NCBI GenBank assembly: GCA_041550515.1
Contig: JBFEOQ010000002.1
Location: 15,147 to 79,146 of the forward strand
From: PFL35 sp041550515
GTDB lineage: Archaea > Thermoplasmatota > E2 > DHVEG-1
Reading direction: 5' to 3'
Length of the DNA: 64,000 nucleotides
Both the position numbers and the translations under genes were made by a program. A model generated the notes under the pieces. It did not search any database, was not told where the DNA came from, and saw nothing but the letters and a program-made list of their open reading frames with translations. Shown here piece by piece: positions 52,984 through 62,798 of the stretch (position 1 is its first letter; each line of letters begins with the position of its first letter).

Positions 52984-53709
52984 TTGGAGTGTAATAATAT
53001 TCCTGAGTTTTATATAGTTTTAGCCGAACCTAAATATGGTGGAAATATTGGTGCTATAGCAAGATCTATGGCAAATTTTGGTTTTAAAAATTTATATCTG
53101 ATAAATCCTTGTAATTTGAATGGTGACTGTTATGCGCGTGCTATGCATGCGCAAGATATACTAAAGAATGCAAAGATTTTTCCTTCATTTAATGAAGCAA
53201 TAAAAAATTTAGATTATTTGGTTGCAACAAGTTCAATTGAAAGTAAAACGGAAAAAAAACATCTTAGACTTCCTTTGAATTTATTTGATTTTTGTAATAA
53301 AATTTTTCAGATCGATGGAAATATTGGTCTTGTATTCGGCAGGGAAGATTATGGTCTTTTAAATCAAGAAATTGCTATGTGTGATATAATGGTTCGTATT
53401 CCAACTAGTAAATTATATTCTTCTATGAATCTTTCACATGCTGTAACAATTGTTTTGTTTTCTTTATTTACGAATACAAAAAAAATACATGATAATAAAA
53501 GGATACTTGATCGTATAGAAAAAGAACAACTTTTTAAATTTTTTTCAGTGCTATTAGAAAGTATCGAATATCCTAACCATAAAAAAGAAAATACAGAAAT
53601 AATGTTTAAACGACTTATGGGTCGAGCGATGCCTTCAAAATGGGAATATCATACACTGATGGGTGTTTTAAGTAAAAGTATATATAAAATAATGAAAAAT
53701 AAGAAATAA
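52984..53709 (+). CDS. SpoU-family RNA 2'-O-methyltransferase (TrmJ-like)
   Basis: A 241-residue SPOUT enzyme. YIVLAEPKYGGNIGAIARSMANFG, LVFGREDYGLLNQEI and YSSMNLSHAVTIVLFSLF are the trefoil-knot motifs of the TrmJ group. TrmJ methylates position 32 of tRNA. The only strong start in frame is TTG 52984, which has no Shine-Dalgarno. A GGAGTG motif instead sits before an in-frame ATT at 52999, whose product MPEFYIVLAEP would match homologue lengths. Confidence 0.87.
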   Translation: MECNNIPEFYIVLAEPKYGGNIGAIARSMANFGFKNLYLINPCNLNGDCYARAMHAQDILKNAKIFPSFNEAIKNLDYLVATSSIESKTEKKHLRLPLNLFDFCNKIFQIDGNIGLVFGREDYGLLNQEIAMCDIMVRIPTSKLYSSMNLSHAVTIVLFSLFTNTKKIHDNKRILDRIEKEQLFKFFSVLLESIEYPNHKKENTEIMFKRLMGRAMPSKWEYHTLMGVLSKSIYKIMKNKK

Positions 53710-53719
53710 TATTGAATTT

Positions 53720-53944
53720 TTAAAGAGTTTCTATCGAAAATAAAATATTATGGTTTTTTAAAGCAGTATGTATCTTATCTGCGAACCATACTAGTTCGTC
53801 TAATGTTGCTTCCTTTTTTTTCCAATCATATACAAAGTCATAGCTACCTTTTGCAGCTTTAAAACCTAGATTCATTAACAGTGTTTTTATTTCTGAAGGA
53901 CTACTTCCCTCACTGTTAAATGTAATTGTTATATATGTTTTCAT
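53720..53944 (-). CDS. Small archaeal protein, unknown function
   Basis: Starting at ATG 53944 (74 residues, MKTYITITFNSEGSSPSEI). The pattern suggests a small ferredoxin-like alpha-beta fold with no cysteines. It is convergent with the methyltransferase gene. No family is recognised. Confidence 0.6.
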   Translation of the reverse strand: MKTYITITFNSEGSSPSEIKTLLMNLGFKAAKGSYDFVYDWKKKEATLDELVWFADKIHTALKNHNILFSIETL

Positions 53945-54014
53945 ATAAATCACTTATAATTGAAAATGTTATTATTTTAAGACTATTAAATAATTGTGCT
54001 TTCCTGATAAATTT

Positions 54015-55145
54015 TTATGCTGATATTGGTATTGGAGCAAAACATAGTATGAAAATAATAAGTGCTATTACGCCTAAAATTATTCTTTTGTTATCAAGAG
54101 GTGAAAAATCATTTAATGGAGGTTGATGTCGAGTACCTATTAAGAATAATATAATAAATGCAAAAATTAACCAACCTGGATAAACAAATCCTAATCCAAC
54201 GACAATAGCTATTACTGCCCAACTTGCATATTTATAATTTTCTTTTAGAAGAGCTCTTACAACATGCCCCCCATCTAATTGTCCAATTGGTAAAAGATTT
54301 ATCGCAGTTAAAAAAAGTCCAACCCATCCTGCAAAAAGTGTTGGATGAATTATTGCATTTTCTGGAATTGTAAAAAAATTACTTATTCCTTGTAATATTA
54401 ATGGAAAAAAAACATTAATATTACCTGCAGATGGTTCAATAATTATCGGATTTTGTTGCATTAAAAATAAACCTATCACACATATAGGTATAGCAATTAA
54501 AAAACCAAATATTGGACCAGATATACCTACATCAAGTAATGTTTTTCTATCAGGTATAGGCTCTCTGGTTGATATTAATGCGCCAAAAGTTCCAAGTATA
54601 AATGGCGGAGGTAAAGGTATAAAATAAGGTAGTGAAGTATCTAACTGATGTTTTTTTGAGGTAAAATAATGTCCCATTTCGTGTATGCCAAGTATTAATA
54701 ATAGAGGAATTGAAAAATCTATTAATCCTTTAAATAAATAATTTAAGCTTATTATTTCTTCCCAAGTTGCATTGTTTATACTTGCCCACTGCAATGAACC
54801 TGCAAGTGTTGTTGTAAAAATTGTTGCAAAAAGTAAAACTATGTTTACCCAAGAAGGTCTCTTTTTAATTTTAGGTTTTTTTATTATGTATATTACATGT
54901 TCTCCACTTTGTTTCCTTAGCATAGGAATATAACCTTTTTCAGAAAGCGATCTTCTAAGAGTTTCAAATTTTTCTTCTAATTGATATTCATCTATCCTAC
55001 AAAAAAAAGCAGCGGTGTCTTTACCATATTTTACATCATAAAAAGGAAAATTTTTACCAATTTCTATTTTCAACATTTCAATATCTAAATCTGTAGAACT
55101 GTTTGTTGTATTATCAAACGGATTCCAAGTCCAAGTATTAGACAT
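54015..55145 (-). CDS. M50 site-2 protease homologue with N-terminal domain
   Basis: A 376-residue protein. A soluble N-terminal domain (~25-110, including CRIDEYQLEEKFETLRRSLSE) precedes about seven membrane segments. GIHEMGHYFTSKKH contains HExxH, and LLPIGQLDGGHVVRA contains the second motif. It is the archaeal type similar to plant EGY proteases and is larger than the M50 protein at 1029. Substrates are unknown. Confidence 0.85.
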   Translation of the reverse strand: MSNTWTWNPFDNTTNSSTDLDIEMLKIEIGKNFPFYDVKYGKDTAAFFCRIDEYQLEEKFETLRRSLSEKGYIPMLRKQSGEHVIYIIKKPKIKKRPSWVNIVLLFATIFTTTLAGSLQWASINNATWEEIISLNYLFKGLIDFSIPLLLILGIHEMGHYFTSKKHQLDTSLPYFIPLPPPFILGTFGALISTREPIPDRKTLLDVGISGPIFGFLIAIPICVIGLFLMQQNPIIIEPSAGNINVFFPLILQGISNFFTIPENAIIHPTLFAGWVGLFLTAINLLPIGQLDGGHVVRALLKENYKYASWAVIAIVVGLGFVYPGWLIFAFIILFLIGTRHQPPLNDFSPLDNKRIILGVIALIIFILCFAPIPISA

Positions 55146-55251
55146 TTACCGGGTCAATAATAACTTTATTTTATAAAACCTTCGTTAAAGTAAAATATTT
55201 AGAACATTATCTTTATTTATGACTTTTATTATGCCTGGTTAGGGAAATTAG

Positions 55252-56517
55252 ATGACTGTCAATCTAGTTATTGGAACTCAATGGGGGGATGAAGGTAAAG
55301 GCAAAGTTGTTGACTATTATTCTAAAGATGCAGATTATGTTGTTCGTTTTCAGGGTGGAGCTAACGCTGGACATACTATTAAAGTAAATCAAGAAATATA
55401 TCAATTGCATTTAATTCCTTCAGGTGTGATACAGGGAAAAATCGGTGTCATTGGAAATGGGGTAGTTATTGATCCTGAAAAATTGATATATGAACTAAAT
55501 GAACTTAAAAACCGAGGTATAACACCAAAACTTCTTATTAGTGATAGAGCAAATATAATCATGCCTTATCATAAAATACTTGACGGGATACAAGAAAAGT
55601 TACTGGGGGATAAAAAAATAGGTACTACTGGTAGAGGTATTGGTCCTTGTTATAGTGATAAAATTGCTAGAAATGGCATACGTACAATAGATTTAATGAA
55701 TCAAAAAATTCTAAGTAAAAGATTAGATACTATCTTACCTATAAAAGAGAGAATATACAATGCATATGGTATAAATGAAAAACTTGATAAAAAGATAATT
55801 TTAAAAAAGTATTTAGATTTTGCAAATCAACTTAGGCCTTACATTACTCAAACACATATTGAATTAAACAAGGCAATAAAATCTGGTAAAAACATTCTTT
55901 TAGAGGGTGCTCAAGGTACAATGCTTGATATTGATTTTGGAACATATCCTTATTCCACATCCTCAAATACAGTAGCAGGTGGTAGTAGTATAGGTACAGG
56001 TATAGGACTTAGAAATTATGATCAAGTAATAGGAATTGTAAAAGCTTATACTACTAGAGTTGGTGAAGGACCTCTTCCGACAGAACTTTTAGATAAATAT
56101 GGTGAATATCTTAAAAAAAATGGTCATGAGTATGGTACTACAACTAATCGACCAAGACGTTGTGGTTGGCTTGATCTAGTTGTTGTAAAACACTCATGCT
56201 TAATATCAAATGTTACTAAACTTGCAATAACAAAATTAGATGTACTTAGTGGATTAGATATTATAAAGATATGTATAAAATATAAATTAAACAATATAGA
56301 ATTAGATTATTTCCCCGCAAACATTGAAGATGTTAAAAAATGTAAACCAGTATATAAAGAATTTAAGGGATGGGATAATATAAAACCTGACTCAGATTCG
56401 CTATCTGATTTACCTATTGAAGCAAAAAAATATATAAAATACATTGAAGAAGAAATAAAAACACCAATAGCCTTAATATCAATTGGTCCAGGAAGAACAG
56501 AAACAATAAATGTTTAA
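55252..56517 (+). CDS. purA: Adenylosuccinate synthetase
   Basis: A 421-residue enzyme. IGTQWGDEGKGKVVDYYS is the GTP-binding loop, FQGGANAGHTI the IMP site, GTTGRGIGPCYSDK the phosphate loop, and TRVGEGPLPTE follows. It makes adenylosuccinate from IMP and aspartate. It overlaps the convergent pcc1 gene by four bases. Confidence 0.96.
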   Translation: MTVNLVIGTQWGDEGKGKVVDYYSKDADYVVRFQGGANAGHTIKVNQEIYQLHLIPSGVIQGKIGVIGNGVVIDPEKLIYELNELKNRGITPKLLISDRANIIMPYHKILDGIQEKLLGDKKIGTTGRGIGPCYSDKIARNGIRTIDLMNQKILSKRLDTILPIKERIYNAYGINEKLDKKIILKKYLDFANQLRPYITQTHIELNKAIKSGKNILLEGAQGTMLDIDFGTYPYSTSSNTVAGGSSIGTGIGLRNYDQVIGIVKAYTTRVGEGPLPTELLDKYGEYLKKNGHEYGTTTNRPRRCGWLDLVVVKHSCLISNVTKLAITKLDVLSGLDIIKICIKYKLNNIELDYFPANIEDVKKCKPVYKEFKGWDNIKPDSDSLSDLPIEAKKYIKYIEEEIKTPIALISIGPGRTETINV

Positions 56518-56750
56518 ACTGTTTCTTTAACAGAAAGTGCTGTATTAATCCAACGTAAATAAGAATTACATGCAGCACGGAGAGAACTTATGTCTTTTGC
56601 CTCTATATCAATTTTTAAGACAGTTTCCTCTAATTTTATATTAACTTTTGTTTTTGGTATCTTGTGTTTTATCTCTGGATTTAGTGATTTATAAACAATC
56701 CTTGCATCATCAATTTTTTCAAAATCTAAAAAAAAACTTACATTTTTCAT
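56514..56750 (-). CDS. KEOPS complex subunit Pcc1-like
   Basis: A 78-residue protein. The sequence DARIVYKSLNPEIKHKIPKTK and AKDISSLRAACNSYLRWINTA matches Pcc1, the dimerising subunit of KEOPS, which adds threonylcarbamoyl to A37 of tRNA. It occupies the usual place after rpoP in the archaeal superoperon. Kae1, Bud32 and Cgi121 are not in the window. Confidence 0.88.
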   Translation of the reverse strand: MKNVSFFLDFEKIDDARIVYKSLNPEIKHKIPKTKVNIKLEETVLKIDIEAKDISSLRAACNSYLRWINTALSVKETV

Positions 56751-56765
56751 AAAAAAAATATTTTT

Positions 56766-56906
56766 TCATCTGGATCTTATTTTCTTTGCAACAGTAGGTC
56801 TCTCTTTGTAGAAAATTTTACTACCACAATAAGGGCATTGCATACCAATATTTTTAACATCAAACTTAACGCTTTTTTTACAAAGTCCACATTTATAACC
56901 GGTCAT
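56766..56906 (-). CDS. rpoP: RNA polymerase subunit P (Rpb12)
   Basis: A 46-residue zinc-ribbon protein. It begins MTGYKCGLCKKSVKFD and continues with QCPYCGSKIFYKERP; CxxC pairs form the Rpb12 zinc site. It stands between eL43 and pcc1, with gaps of 2 and 15 bases, the standard archaeal order. Confidence 0.95.
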   Translation of the reverse strand: MTGYKCGLCKKSVKFDVKNIGMQCPYCGSKIFYKERPTVAKKIRSR

Positions 56907-56908
56907 TA

Positions 56909-57238
56909 TTATTCATCCTTAACTTCTTTCACAGATTTTATCTTTTCAAAGTTTTCTTCATTAGATCTCTGTATCTCTTTGCCACCACGAAGCATTTTTT
57001 CAACATTTTGACCTGCTTCAGTTTTAGGGTAGTATGCACCACCTGCAAATTTTATATTACATTTACTGCATTGCCATATACTAGTTCCTAGCCGTCTTAC
57101 TTTTTGATGACCACAATTTGGACATAAATGTTTTGTTTTTTGAGTAACTTCAACGTTTTTAACTCGAGTTTTTGCTCTTACTCCATACCTTGCACCAAAA
57201 CGCCCAACTGAACCAACTTTTTTTGTTCTTTTAGCCAT
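56909..57238 (-). CDS. rpl37ae: Ribosomal protein eL43 (L37ae)
   Basis: A 109-residue large-subunit protein. RFGARYGVRAKTRVKNVE and a CPNC/CSKC zinc ribbon are typical; FAGGAYYPKT follows. The acidic C-terminal tail (EIQRSNEENFEKIKSVKEVKDE region) makes it longer than the usual 80-90 residues. It is part of the exosome superoperon. Confidence 0.95.
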   Translation of the reverse strand: MAKRTKKVGSVGRFGARYGVRAKTRVKNVEVTQKTKHLCPNCGHQKVRRLGTSIWQCSKCNIKFAGGAYYPKTEAGQNVEKMLRGGKEIQRSNEENFEKIKSVKEVKDE

Positions 57239-57240
57239 AT

Positions 57241-58080
57241 TTATTTACCCACACTTTTATATAATATTTCTCGGATTTTCTTGCCATTATCAATCGATGA
57301 TTTAATAACTTTTTTTATCTCGTCAACAGTAAAACTGCCATTTAAACCTTTCTGCATAGCACGAATATCACCTTTGTCATCAGTTGCAATTGTGAGTCTT
57401 GCTTCTGCAATTTCCTCTTCATCAAGAGATGGATCTATAACAACTATATCATTAAACTTTGCAGAAGTACAAGAAATTGGTGGATTACTTAATGGCAGTG
57501 GAAAATCTTTTGTGTGATCTTTTAAATATTTTTCAATTGATGGATATTTTTCAATCAAATTCTCAAGTATTGGTGTGAGTCTTTCGATTGGGACTTTTGC
57601 TGTCATTAAAGCAGCTAATGAAGCAAGACTTGCAGCATCAAATAAGTTTCCATCATAATCAAGTATATGAATATCAATAAAGACCATCCATACTTTTTCG
57701 CTGGGGATTATGCATAATTTATCTACATCAATTATTTTTGATTCACGTATTCCACGATCAACAACACGAGCAAGTTCAATTGATTTTTGATCAGGTGGTC
57801 CTGATTCAAAATCTGGAGATGCCATAGGAATAAGTTCAGCGGCGGTAGTCATTACACCTGAATCCGGAGTATCAGGATATGGTTCTCCTATGTCCATTTT
57901 TATTCCAGATATCACTTGAGTATTTCCAATTGTTACTCTTGCTGAACCTTCTGCTTTTTTAATTATATTTGTTTCAATTTTAATTTTTCTAAATTCATCA
58001 AACTTTCGATTATCCATGCGTTTACCATTTTTAGTAAGTTTTATGATGTAATCTTTTTTAATTTCAGCAGTAATTGCCAT
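57241..58080 (-). CDS. rrp42: Exosome subunit Rrp42
   Basis: A 279-residue RNase PH-fold protein. KNGKRMDNRKFDEFRKIKIE at the start and GEPYPDTPDSGVMTTAAEL are Rrp42 features. It forms the hexameric ring with Rrp41 and lacks the catalytic residues of Rrp41. It is three bases downstream of rrp41. Confidence 0.95.
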   Translation of the reverse strand: MAITAEIKKDYIIKLTKNGKRMDNRKFDEFRKIKIETNIIKKAEGSARVTIGNTQVISGIKMDIGEPYPDTPDSGVMTTAAELIPMASPDFESGPPDQKSIELARVVDRGIRESKIIDVDKLCIIPSEKVWMVFIDIHILDYDGNLFDAASLASLAALMTAKVPIERLTPILENLIEKYPSIEKYLKDHTKDFPLPLSNPPISCTSAKFNDIVVIDPSLDEEEIAEARLTIATDDKGDIRAMQKGLNGSFTVDEIKKVIKSSIDNGKKIREILYKSVGK

Positions 58081-58083
58081 TTT

Positions 58084-58806
58084 TTATACCTCCCCATTTT
58101 TTTGATATTTTTCAAGAATTGCTTTTTTCTGTAATTCTGCGATAATTTTACAGCCTTTTATTGCTAGATCAAGAGCTTTATCAAACTCTTTTTGTGTTAA
58201 ATGTCCATCCATCTGTAGTAATAATATTTCACCTGTTCGTGGAGCTATTGCAATAGGTAGATCTGCATTTCCAAAGTTATCTTCTTCCTTACCTAGGTCA
58301 AGAACTACTTCTCCATCTATTTTACCTGCAGCACAAGCAACTGGTATATCTTTCATAGGTATTCCTGCATCAACAAGTGCTACTGCTGCAGCAGTGAGTC
58401 CTGCACAACGAGTTCCTGCTTCGGCATCAAGAATTTCAATATTTACGTCAATTGCGGCTCTTGGAAACTTTTCTAATAATATTATATTTTCAAGAGCTTC
58501 GGAAATAACTTTTGAGATCTCACGGCTACGTCGATCAGGACCAGGTCTTTTTCTATCGTCAACACTAAATGCAGCCATGTTATAACGAGCATTTACTATT
58601 GCTCTTAAAGGGTTTTGAGTATGACGTGGAACTGCCTCTCGCGGACCATAAACTGCAGCAAGAACTTTATTACCACCCCATTCTAGATAACAAGAGCCTT
58701 CTGCTCTATGTAACACCCCTGCTTCTATTTTAATGGGCCTTAGTTCATCGTTTTTACGATTATCTAATCTTTTACCATTTTTAATTAATTTTATATCTGA
58801 TATCAT
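58084..58806 (-). CDS. rrp41: Exosome subunit Rrp41
   Basis: I choose ATG 58806 (240 residues) over 58818, which adds four residues. KNGKRLDNRKNDELRPIKIE, YGPREAVPRHTQ and DRRSREISKVISEAL are catalytic Rrp41 motifs, with Arg and Asp residues of the phosphorolytic site in place. It works as a 3'-5' phosphorolytic exonuclease with Rrp42 and Rrp4. Confidence 0.95.
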   Translation of the reverse strand: MISDIKLIKNGKRLDNRKNDELRPIKIEAGVLHRAEGSCYLEWGGNKVLAAVYGPREAVPRHTQNPLRAIVNARYNMAAFSVDDRKRPGPDRRSREISKVISEALENIILLEKFPRAAIDVNIEILDAEAGTRCAGLTAAAVALVDAGIPMKDIPVACAAGKIDGEVVLDLGKEEDNFGNADLPIAIAPRTGEILLLQMDGHLTQKEFDKALDLAIKGCKIIAELQKKAILEKYQKNGEV

Positions 58807-58807
58807 T

Positions 58808-59488
58808 TTAATGCACATCCTTTGAATCTTTTTTTAATAAATTTTCTATTTTATTTGTTAAGCCATAAGATAAAGCTTCTTTTTGTATTAACTCAATAAT
58901 ATCTATTGCTCTTTGTACATCTTGTCCTTCACCTTCAATCCAAATCCTACCATTTTGTCCAACAAAAATACGGGATCGAGTATATTTTTTAATAAGTGAA
59001 ATCATAGATGCTTTTTTACCAATAATTCTAGGGACTTTTGAGGGTTCAACATTTATTAGGTTTCCACCTTTTACTTTATAGAGATTTCTATCTTTTAATG
59101 TTATTTGTAATTTTTTTTCCTGATCAACCTGTAACACTTTTGCCATTACTGTGTCTCCAGCATTCAAGTAACGTTCAGTTTCTCCAAAATCTACATCCCA
59201 TTGAACCTCGTTTATATGTAAAAGGGCAGGATAAGCAGCATTAATATCTACAAGCCAACTAGATGACATTGCTTCGATTATTATTCCAATTACAAAATCT
59301 CCTTGAATTGGATTATATCTACCTCTAAGTGGTATAACATTTATATGCTTTATATCAGAACTTAATATACCCAGAATTTCAGCATATATCTTTCCATTTT
59401 CTATGAATGTACCTTGACCAGCTTTTTTGTCTTTAATATCACCTAAAAGCTGGCTTGGAATAACAATTTCACGTATTTGTTTGTTCAT
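58808..59488 (-). CDS. rrp4: Exosome cap subunit Rrp4
   Basis: A 226-residue RNA-binding protein with an N-terminal domain (VIPSQLLGDIKDKKAGQGTF), an S1 domain (~65-130) and a KH domain (~135-205, VPRIIGKKASMISLIKKYT). It forms the cap that feeds RNA into the ring. It lies between SBDS and rrp41 on the same strand. Confidence 0.95.
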   Translation of the reverse strand: MNKQIREIVIPSQLLGDIKDKKAGQGTFIENGKIYAEILGILSSDIKHINVIPLRGRYNPIQGDFVIGIIIEAMSSSWLVDINAAYPALLHINEVQWDVDFGETERYLNAGDTVMAKVLQVDQEKKLQITLKDRNLYKVKGGNLINVEPSKVPRIIGKKASMISLIKKYTRSRIFVGQNGRIWIEGEGQDVQRAIDIIELIQKEALSYGLTNKIENLLKKDSKDVH

Positions 59489-59511
59489 AAAACTCTTAAT
59501 CCTTATAGAAA

Positions 59512-60207
59512 TTACTTTAAAATCTTTGTGGATACGTTTCCTTTAGTTAAATCATTAAGTTTTTCATAAAATTTTGTTTGAAGACCAGCAGCAATTCGTA
59601 CTATTCCAACCCATGACCCATCAGATTGCCATTCTTCACGTTCGAGAGCTCCAAAATTACGAGTTTCTCCATAAGCACGACCAATAAACTCTGCAGGTAT
59701 TTTAACTGAAATACGTACCTGCTCCATTGAGATAGGGATAATCGGTCTTAGCACATCAATTATATTTTTTACCTGTTCGTTTACTGGTTTGAAAGGATCG
59801 ACATGTATACCTACTTGTTCCATTGCAAGTTCAATTCTCTGTCGGGGATGTGGAGCTTTTGTTTTTGGATCCATTGCGTTTTTAGCGATTGTTTCAATAA
59901 TCCTATTTCTCTTATTATTTTGCATTTTTTTACGTTGTTCGGTTGTAAGTTGAATCTCACCTTTTTTAATAATCTTGGTTGCGATTTCTGTAACATTATT
60001 TGTTCCAAAAATAGTTTGAAGAGATTCATTAGAAGCATGTGTCCCTTTTTTTGAATCATTGAAAATTGTATCGATAACAAGTATTTTTAAAATATCTATT
60101 TCTTTTCCATCTAATAAATCTGCTGCTAGATAGGGATCGACTAATATTTCGAAACGTTCTTCTCCTTTTTTAAAACGAGCAATCACCGCGTCATCTAGAC
60201 TTACCAA
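59512..60207 (-). CDS. Ribosome maturation protein SBDS (Sdo1)
   Basis: A 231-residue protein. SLDDAVIARFKKGEERFEILVDP, TNVTEIATKIIKKGEIQLT and HPRQRIELAMEQVGIHVDP are the three-domain SBDS signatures. It releases the anti-association factor from the 60S/50S subunit. It overlaps psmA by seven bases. Confidence 0.95.
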   Translation of the reverse strand: MVSLDDAVIARFKKGEERFEILVDPYLAADLLDGKEIDILKILVIDTIFNDSKKGTHASNESLQTIFGTNNVTEIATKIIKKGEIQLTTEQRKKMQNNKRNRIIETIAKNAMDPKTKAPHPRQRIELAMEQVGIHVDPFKPVNEQVKNIIDVLRPIIPISMEQVRISVKIPAEFIGRAYGETRNFGALEREEWQSDGSWVGIVRIAAGLQTKFYEKLNDLTKGNVSTKILK

Positions 60208-60932
60208 TTCTTTTTTCCTCCAAGAGTCTTTGAAACGTACTCTATGGTTTCTTTTGGTGTTAAAATATGGAATTTTAATTTTTTATCAACTATACCAATT
60301 TCAGTTGCATCAGGATTTAACTTACCCTCAGTACCTTTATGGAGAGCTTTTATAGCCATTTTTATTGCTTCATCCATATTCAAATCATCTTTAAAATTAC
60401 TTTCAAAATAACTCATTGCTCCATTACGACCTGAACCTTCACTACTTGCTTTATATTCCATTAATGCTCCTGATGGATCAGTTGAAAAAAGTCTAGGACC
60501 TGATTCATCAACTCCTGCGATTAATAATGCTGTACCAAAAGGTCTTACTCCACCATATTGAGTATATGTTTGTTTGAAATCACAAATTCTTTTTACCAAT
60601 GTTTTAACTTGAATTTTTTCATTATAGGTTATATCATTTATTTGCGCATCTAATCGTGCTCTATCAATTAATGCCCTTGCATCAGCAACAAGACCCGAAG
60701 TTGCACATCCTATATGGTCATCGATTTCAAATATTTTTTCAATTGAGGCAGGTTCAATTAATCTCGAAGTGATACGTTTATCAACAATCAATACTACACC
60801 TGTTTTATACTTAATACCAACTGTAGTTGTACCTCTTTTTACTGCTTCACGAGCATATTCTACTTGAAATAATCTCCCATCTGGAGAAAAAACAGTTATT
60901 GCTCTATCATATGCCATATTTGCTGGTTGCAT
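60201..60932 (-). CDS. psmA: Proteasome subunit alpha
   Basis: A 243-residue protein. AYDRAITVFSPDGRLFQVEYA is the alpha-subunit signature that gates the 20S core, and GTTTVGIKYKTGVVLIVDKR follows. It begins the superoperon that continues to pcc1. A beta subunit is not present in the window. Confidence 0.96.
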   Translation of the reverse strand: MQPANMAYDRAITVFSPDGRLFQVEYAREAVKRGTTTVGIKYKTGVVLIVDKRITSRLIEPASIEKIFEIDDHIGCATSGLVADARALIDRARLDAQINDITYNEKIQVKTLVKRICDFKQTYTQYGGVRPFGTALLIAGVDESGPRLFSTDPSGALMEYKASSEGSGRNGAMSYFESNFKDDLNMDEAIKMAIKALHKGTEGKLNPDATEIGIVDKKLKFHILTPKETIEYVSKTLGGKKNW

Positions 60933-61048
60933 TTCTATCTTTCACCTCATTATAATTTAATAAACTATTTTATAAACACGTACACGTATTACAATTTTTT
61001 ACTCAGAATACGCTTATTATGTATATACTTTGTGTTAATAGTATAAGC

Positions 61049-61678
61049 TTACATTCCTTTTTTATTATTCCAGATAATCTTTTGAATTTGTAACCCAAGT
61101 TTTACCTTTAAATTATCTTCAAGTATCCAATTTGCTAATTTGTTAGTATTTGTTTTCCATACTGGCTGAAAAAAAATATCACTTTTTGGTTTGTATTTTT
61201 GTATTAATTTTTTAGCATAGTTATAATCTTTTTTATTTTTTATTATAAATTTTATTTGGTCTTTTTTTCGTAAAATGTTTATGTTTTTCAGTAACATTTT
61301 TTTATGCATTTTTGATGAAGGAGTTTTTATATCAAGGGAAATAACTATTTTGTCGGTGTCTTTTAGATTATCTAAATTTAGACTACCATTTGTTTCAATT
61401 AATATTTTGTAGTTTGAATGAATTAGATGAGTTATAAGCTGATATATATCTTTTTGTAATAAAGGTTCTCCACCTGTTATACATATTTTTTCGCAATTAT
61501 ATTTTTTTATATCCTTGGAAATTTCTTGAGTTGTTTTTACTACCCCTTGTTTATAAGCATATTTTGTATCACAATATGAACAACGTAAGTTACAACCTGT
61601 TGTTCTTATGAATATGTTTGGAAAACCTGTCCATTTTCCTTCTCCTTGTATAGAATAAAAAATCTCATTTATTTTCAT
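61049..61678 (-). CDS. queE: 7-Carboxy-7-deazaguanine synthase QueE
   Basis: A 209-residue radical SAM protein. KINEIFYSIQGEGKWTGFP and the cluster motif CNLRCSYC are diagnostic of QueE, and TGGEPLLQ is the SAM-binding block. It makes the deazaguanine precursor of archaeosine in tRNA. The partner genes queC and queD are not adjacent. Confidence 0.93.
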   Translation of the reverse strand: MKINEIFYSIQGEGKWTGFPNIFIRTTGCNLRCSYCDTKYAYKQGVVKTTQEISKDIKKYNCEKICITGGEPLLQKDIYQLITHLIHSNYKILIETNGSLNLDNLKDTDKIVISLDIKTPSSKMHKKMLLKNINILRKKDQIKFIIKNKKDYNYAKKLIQKYKPKSDIFFQPVWKTNTNKLANWILEDNLKVKLGLQIQKIIWNNKKGM

Positions 61679-61720
61679 TTTAATTCTTTTCCTATGTATA
61701 CTCTATATTAAAGCATAGAA

Positions 61721-62668
61721 TCATTTCCTATAAGCAACATAAATATCAGCTTCAATCATTTTACCATCATCATAAAAATGATGAACAAAATAAATATTTC
61801 CTTCATCATCGAGAGTTGGTTCACCTGCAAACTGAGAAATAATCAATTCTGGTTTCTGCCACTCATTTTCAATCTTTTTAGATCTAAATATTGCTGGCGT
61901 TCCAAGATACTGTTTAGTAAACCACAATTCACTTCCATCTGTGGATATGTAGGGATATCCTTCATTTTCCTCAGAGTTGACAATCTCAATATTAATTGGT
62001 TTAATCCAAGTCCCATTAACATTCTTTGTAAACCAGATATCTGTTCCACCCTTTCCTCCTTCTCTTGATGAATGATAAAATATTTCCATAAATTTATTAG
62101 TAAAATGTAATTCACCAACCTCTAATTCTTTTTCAAAATCAGCATTTTGCCAGTTACTCCATTTCCCATTTGTATATTCTGCAGTAAACCAATGAACACC
62201 TATGTATCCTTGTCTTGCAGAACAAAACCATATAATATTATCTTGAATAAATGCACAACCATCTAGAGATACTTTCCATGGATCTTGTAGAATAACTCTT
62301 TCAACTTCATTCCATTCTTCGTTTACTTTTTTTGAAACATAAATACCTGTTACTCCATCGATAAGTTGTTTTTCTACAGGGACATCAACATCGGGTGTAA
62401 AGAAAAAATATAATTCATCTTCTTTACAACATGGAATAAAAGGTGAATCTTCAGCACCTGCTGTATTAACAGAACCATATAACGGTATAGGTTCATTATA
62501 TTCATTTGAATGAAGCTTAGGTGGAAATTGATCTATTTCTGGAGTGACTTTCACTGCATCATTAGGAATTGCCTTTTCACGAGATTTAAATTTATTATCC
62601 ACACATCCGATAATAATAATTGTAAATATTAAGATTATTATAATTATTAAAATGTTTTTTTTATTCAT
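61721..62668 (-). CDS. Beta-propeller lipoprotein (PD40-type)
   Basis: A 315-residue protein. A signal sequence ends in IIIIGC (lipobox-like), so it is probably lipid-anchored outside. The rest has repeated blades with WFTKN, DGSELWFTKQY and similar PD40/TolB-like repeats. No catalytic motif is seen; binding of a ligand or a peptide is possible. Confidence 0.72.
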   Translation of the reverse strand: MNKKNILIIIIILIFTIIIIGCVDNKFKSREKAIPNDAVKVTPEIDQFPPKLHSNEYNEPIPLYGSVNTAGAEDSPFIPCCKEDELYFFFTPDVDVPVEKQLIDGVTGIYVSKKVNEEWNEVERVILQDPWKVSLDGCAFIQDNIIWFCSARQGYIGVHWFTAEYTNGKWSNWQNADFEKELEVGELHFTNKFMEIFYHSSREGGKGGTDIWFTKNVNGTWIKPINIEIVNSEENEGYPYISTDGSELWFTKQYLGTPAIFRSKKIENEWQKPELIISQFAGEPTLDDEGNIYFVHHFYDDGKMIEADIYVAYRK

Positions 62669-62798
62669 AAAATCTCCATTCTTAACTTAACTATTATGTA
62701 AATTATTAATGAATATTAATACTTATTAATTATACATAATAAAAAATGATTTTTTATAACAAAATAATGAAAATCAGATGGTAATTTATACCTCTTAT

